Origin: Verrucomicrobia bacterium UBA1412
GTDB taxonomy: Bacteria > Verrucomicrobiota > Verrucomicrobiia > Limisphaerales > UBA1412
Assembly (NCBI GenBank): GCA_002305615.1
Contig: DBPU01000021.1
Location: 1 to 25,242, forward strand
Direction of reading: 5' to 3'
DNA: 25,242 bases
The notes under the pieces were generated by a model that was not told the origin of the DNA, searched no databases, and saw nothing but the letters and a program-made list of their open reading frames with translations. Of the stretch, positions 23,793 to 25,242 are shown piece after piece (positions within the stretch are counted from its first letter, which is position 1; every line of letters starts with the position of its first letter). A program made the translations under genes and the position numbers.

Positions 23793-23963
23793 ATTCAGTT
23801 TATATTTTCAAGTATCCCTACAGAATCAGCCTCTTTATAGAGGAGGCCAACCGCTGCAGAAGGTTAAACGGCATTTTTGAGGATGTAAAGACGTTTTGAA
23901 TGTCTATTGAACGAAAATGCGGTTTTAAGAGCCTTTCTCAATCGCTTTCAGTCATTTATCCCT

Positions 23964-25208
23964 TTATTTGGCGGAGTCTCTGACGGCTTCCAGATATTTC
24001 ATTCCGTTGACCGTATCGGGTTCGAGGTAGCTGCCCTCGGTCCACTCGTTCCAGCAATTGATATTGAAGATTCGCTGCAAGGGCGGGCGGTTGGAGAGGC
24101 GCTCGCGTGTCATCTTGAGGGCTTCCTTGAAGGCCTCGGGGGTATTGTTTTTGATGCAGTTGGTGAAGGGATAACCGAAGTTGCCGTGAGGATCATCCTG
24201 GTGGGCCCTCGGCGAGGAATCCCATCCCATGCTGACATTGGGGTAGTAGGGGACTTTGAACTGGGATTCGGCCTGGGTCCAGTATTCCATGTATTTATCG
24301 CGGACTTGAAGGAACTCGGTCTGGGGAGTGTCATTGAGGGGGACGTGGTGGATCCAGACGTAGGAGGTAACGGCATCAAAGCCGAGTTTATCGACGAGCT
24401 CGACGGGGTTTGCCGGGACTTTCTCGACGGGGAGAACGGGTTGGCCCCAGACGACGGCTTCCAGGTGGAGGCCATTGAAGCCGGCGGCCCGGGTGCGTTC
24501 GCGGAAGCGGTCGAGCGCTTTGCGGGTCTCCTCTACGGAGCCGAAAGAGGCCAGGAGCTGGCTCAGGTCGTAGACAGAGAAATAGGGTTTGCCGTCGATT
24601 TGCCAATAGGAGGGGTGTTTGAAGTAGGTGTTGATGACGTAATCGCACATTCTATCGAAACCCTCAGGTGATATCTTGCCCGGGTAGAGGAGAGTCTGTG
24701 GAGTGTTGAGCTTCCAGGGGTGGATATCGATCCAATCATGGTTGGCCCACATCAGGGAGAACTTGAGGCGGTTGACGTTGGTGGCCTTCATGAAACCCTG
24801 TTCGAGGCATTTCTCCAGAAAGAGGCCGTCTTCGTAGTAGTACCAGTCGAAGATGAAGGCGTTGATTCCGTAATCGGCGGCGGCATCAATTTTCTGGGCC
24901 ATGGCTTTGGGGTCTGATTCATCGGTGTAGCCCCAGAGAGGGACGTTTGGTTGGTGGTGGCCTTCGAAACGGGGCTTGGCGGCCTTGACTAATTCCCATT
25001 CGGACCAGCCTTCACCCTTCAATTTCCGGTTGCGATTATCGTTGGGATGGTAATTGGGGAAATAGTAGGAGGCGATAAAGCAATCGAGGCTGCCTTCTTT
25101 TTCGAGAGGAGCCGCGGTGTTTTGCGCCTGAGCAGAGGGCAGAACGAGCCCCAGAACCAGCAGCGCGAGGAGCGATCCGACCAAAAATAACGATTTTCGA
25201 GTTCTCAT
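23964..25208 (-). CDS. Secreted WbsX/GH99-like glycan-active protein
   Basis: The 414-residue protein has a Sec signal peptide ending PSAQAQ (about residue 29). The rest is one WbsX-like TIM barrel related to glycoside hydrolase family 99: IASYYFPNYHP, GEGWSEWELVKAAKPRFEGH, NVPLWGY, IFDWYYY, LMWANHDW, then INCWNEWTEGSYLEPD at the C-terminus. WbsX domains are found in polysaccharide gene clusters and in secreted proteins that probably cleave mannose-type linkages. The secreted form here, with the DUF1080 protein elsewhere in the window, points to glycan breakdown. The ATG at 25208 is 34 bases from the window edge and has no clear ribosome binding site. The exact substrate is unknown. Confidence 0.85.
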   Translation of the reverse strand: MRTRKSLFLVGSLLALLVLGLVLPSAQAQNTAAPLEKEGSLDCFIASYYFPNYHPNDNRNRKLKGEGWSEWELVKAAKPRFEGHHQPNVPLWGYTDESDPKAMAQKIDAAADYGINAFIFDWYYYEDGLFLEKCLEQGFMKATNVNRLKFSLMWANHDWIDIHPWKLNTPQTLLYPGKISPEGFDRMCDYVINTYFKHPSYWQIDGKPYFSVYDLSQLLASFGSVEETRKALDRFRERTRAAGFNGLHLEAVVWGQPVLPVEKVPANPVELVDKLGFDAVTSYVWIHHVPLNDTPQTEFLQVRDKYMEYWTQAESQFKVPYYPNVSMGWDSSPRAHQDDPHGNFGYPFTNCIKNNTPEAFKEALKMTRERLSNRPPLQRIFNINCWNEWTEGSYLEPDTVNGMKYLEAVRDSAK

Positions 25209-25242
25209 GACCCGCGAAGGATAGGGGAAGGGGCCGATAAAC

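Noticed and set aside
23907..24671. Plus-strand open frame of 254 codons
   Set aside because: It mirrors the WbsX-like gene on the other strand and has no recognisable protein features.

Overview
The window is 25.2 kb of ordinary bacterial chromosome, densely coded on both strands, with one inserted defence cassette. Several features point to a Gram-negative, probably anaerobic member of the Planctomycetes-Verrucomicrobia-Lentisphaerae-Kiritimatiellota (PVC) group: a secreted 3-keto-disaccharide hydrolase (DUF1080) protein, a secreted WbsX/GH99-like protein, Lys/Ala-rich histone H1-like proteins, a one-chain (alpha2-type) glycyl-tRNA synthetase, ferrous-iron uptake by Feo, and a multihaem quinol dehydrogenase. 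The phylum is inferred from gene content only. Many genes lack a clear Shine-Dalgarno sequence, so several starts are judgement calls.

Left part (1-9983). The tail of a probable polysaccharide-export protein is followed by a membrane-anchored FHA protein, then tatD and tcdA with overlapping ends. Converging on tcdA is a Nif3-like protein. A PlsC-type acyltransferase and a strong terminator come next. A minus-strand block holds an O-antigen-ligase/TPR protein and a FecR-domain secreted protein with its own promoter. folK diverges from the ligase. A two-gene minus-strand unit encodes a helical protein with a lysine-rich tail and a nearly pure Lys/Ala/Pro H1-like protein. A lipoprotein with a good promoter and the secreted DUF1080 protein converge on a shared hairpin.

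Defence cassette (about 10072-15060, minus strand, visibly more AT-rich). One promoter drives four tightly overlapping reading frames: a small methyltransferase-like subunit with an intact SAM motif but no NPPY; an Eco57I-type subunit with NPPY but an altered SAM motif; a 35-codon frame that exactly bridges the next junction; and a GIY-YIG nuclease fused to a superfamily 2 helicase. This looks like a restriction-modification system with a split methyltransferase.

Iron block (15178-18586, plus strand). A DtxR-type regulator, FeoA, FeoB and a small Cys-rich membrane protein form a Fe(II) uptake unit.

Right part (18599-25208, minus strand). It contains a TlpA-like thioredoxin, glycyl-tRNA synthetase ending at a textbook terminator, a flavodoxin-fold oxidoreductase, a gamma-carbonic anhydrase, a seven-haem NapC/NirT-type (ImcH-like) membrane cytochrome, and the secreted WbsX-like protein. 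Seven apparent single-base frameshifts lie between 21336 and 22310, across three adjacent genes, and none are evident elsewhere. This pattern suggests a local sequence-quality problem or one decaying patch. I saw no tRNA, rRNA, CRISPR array or insertion sequence.
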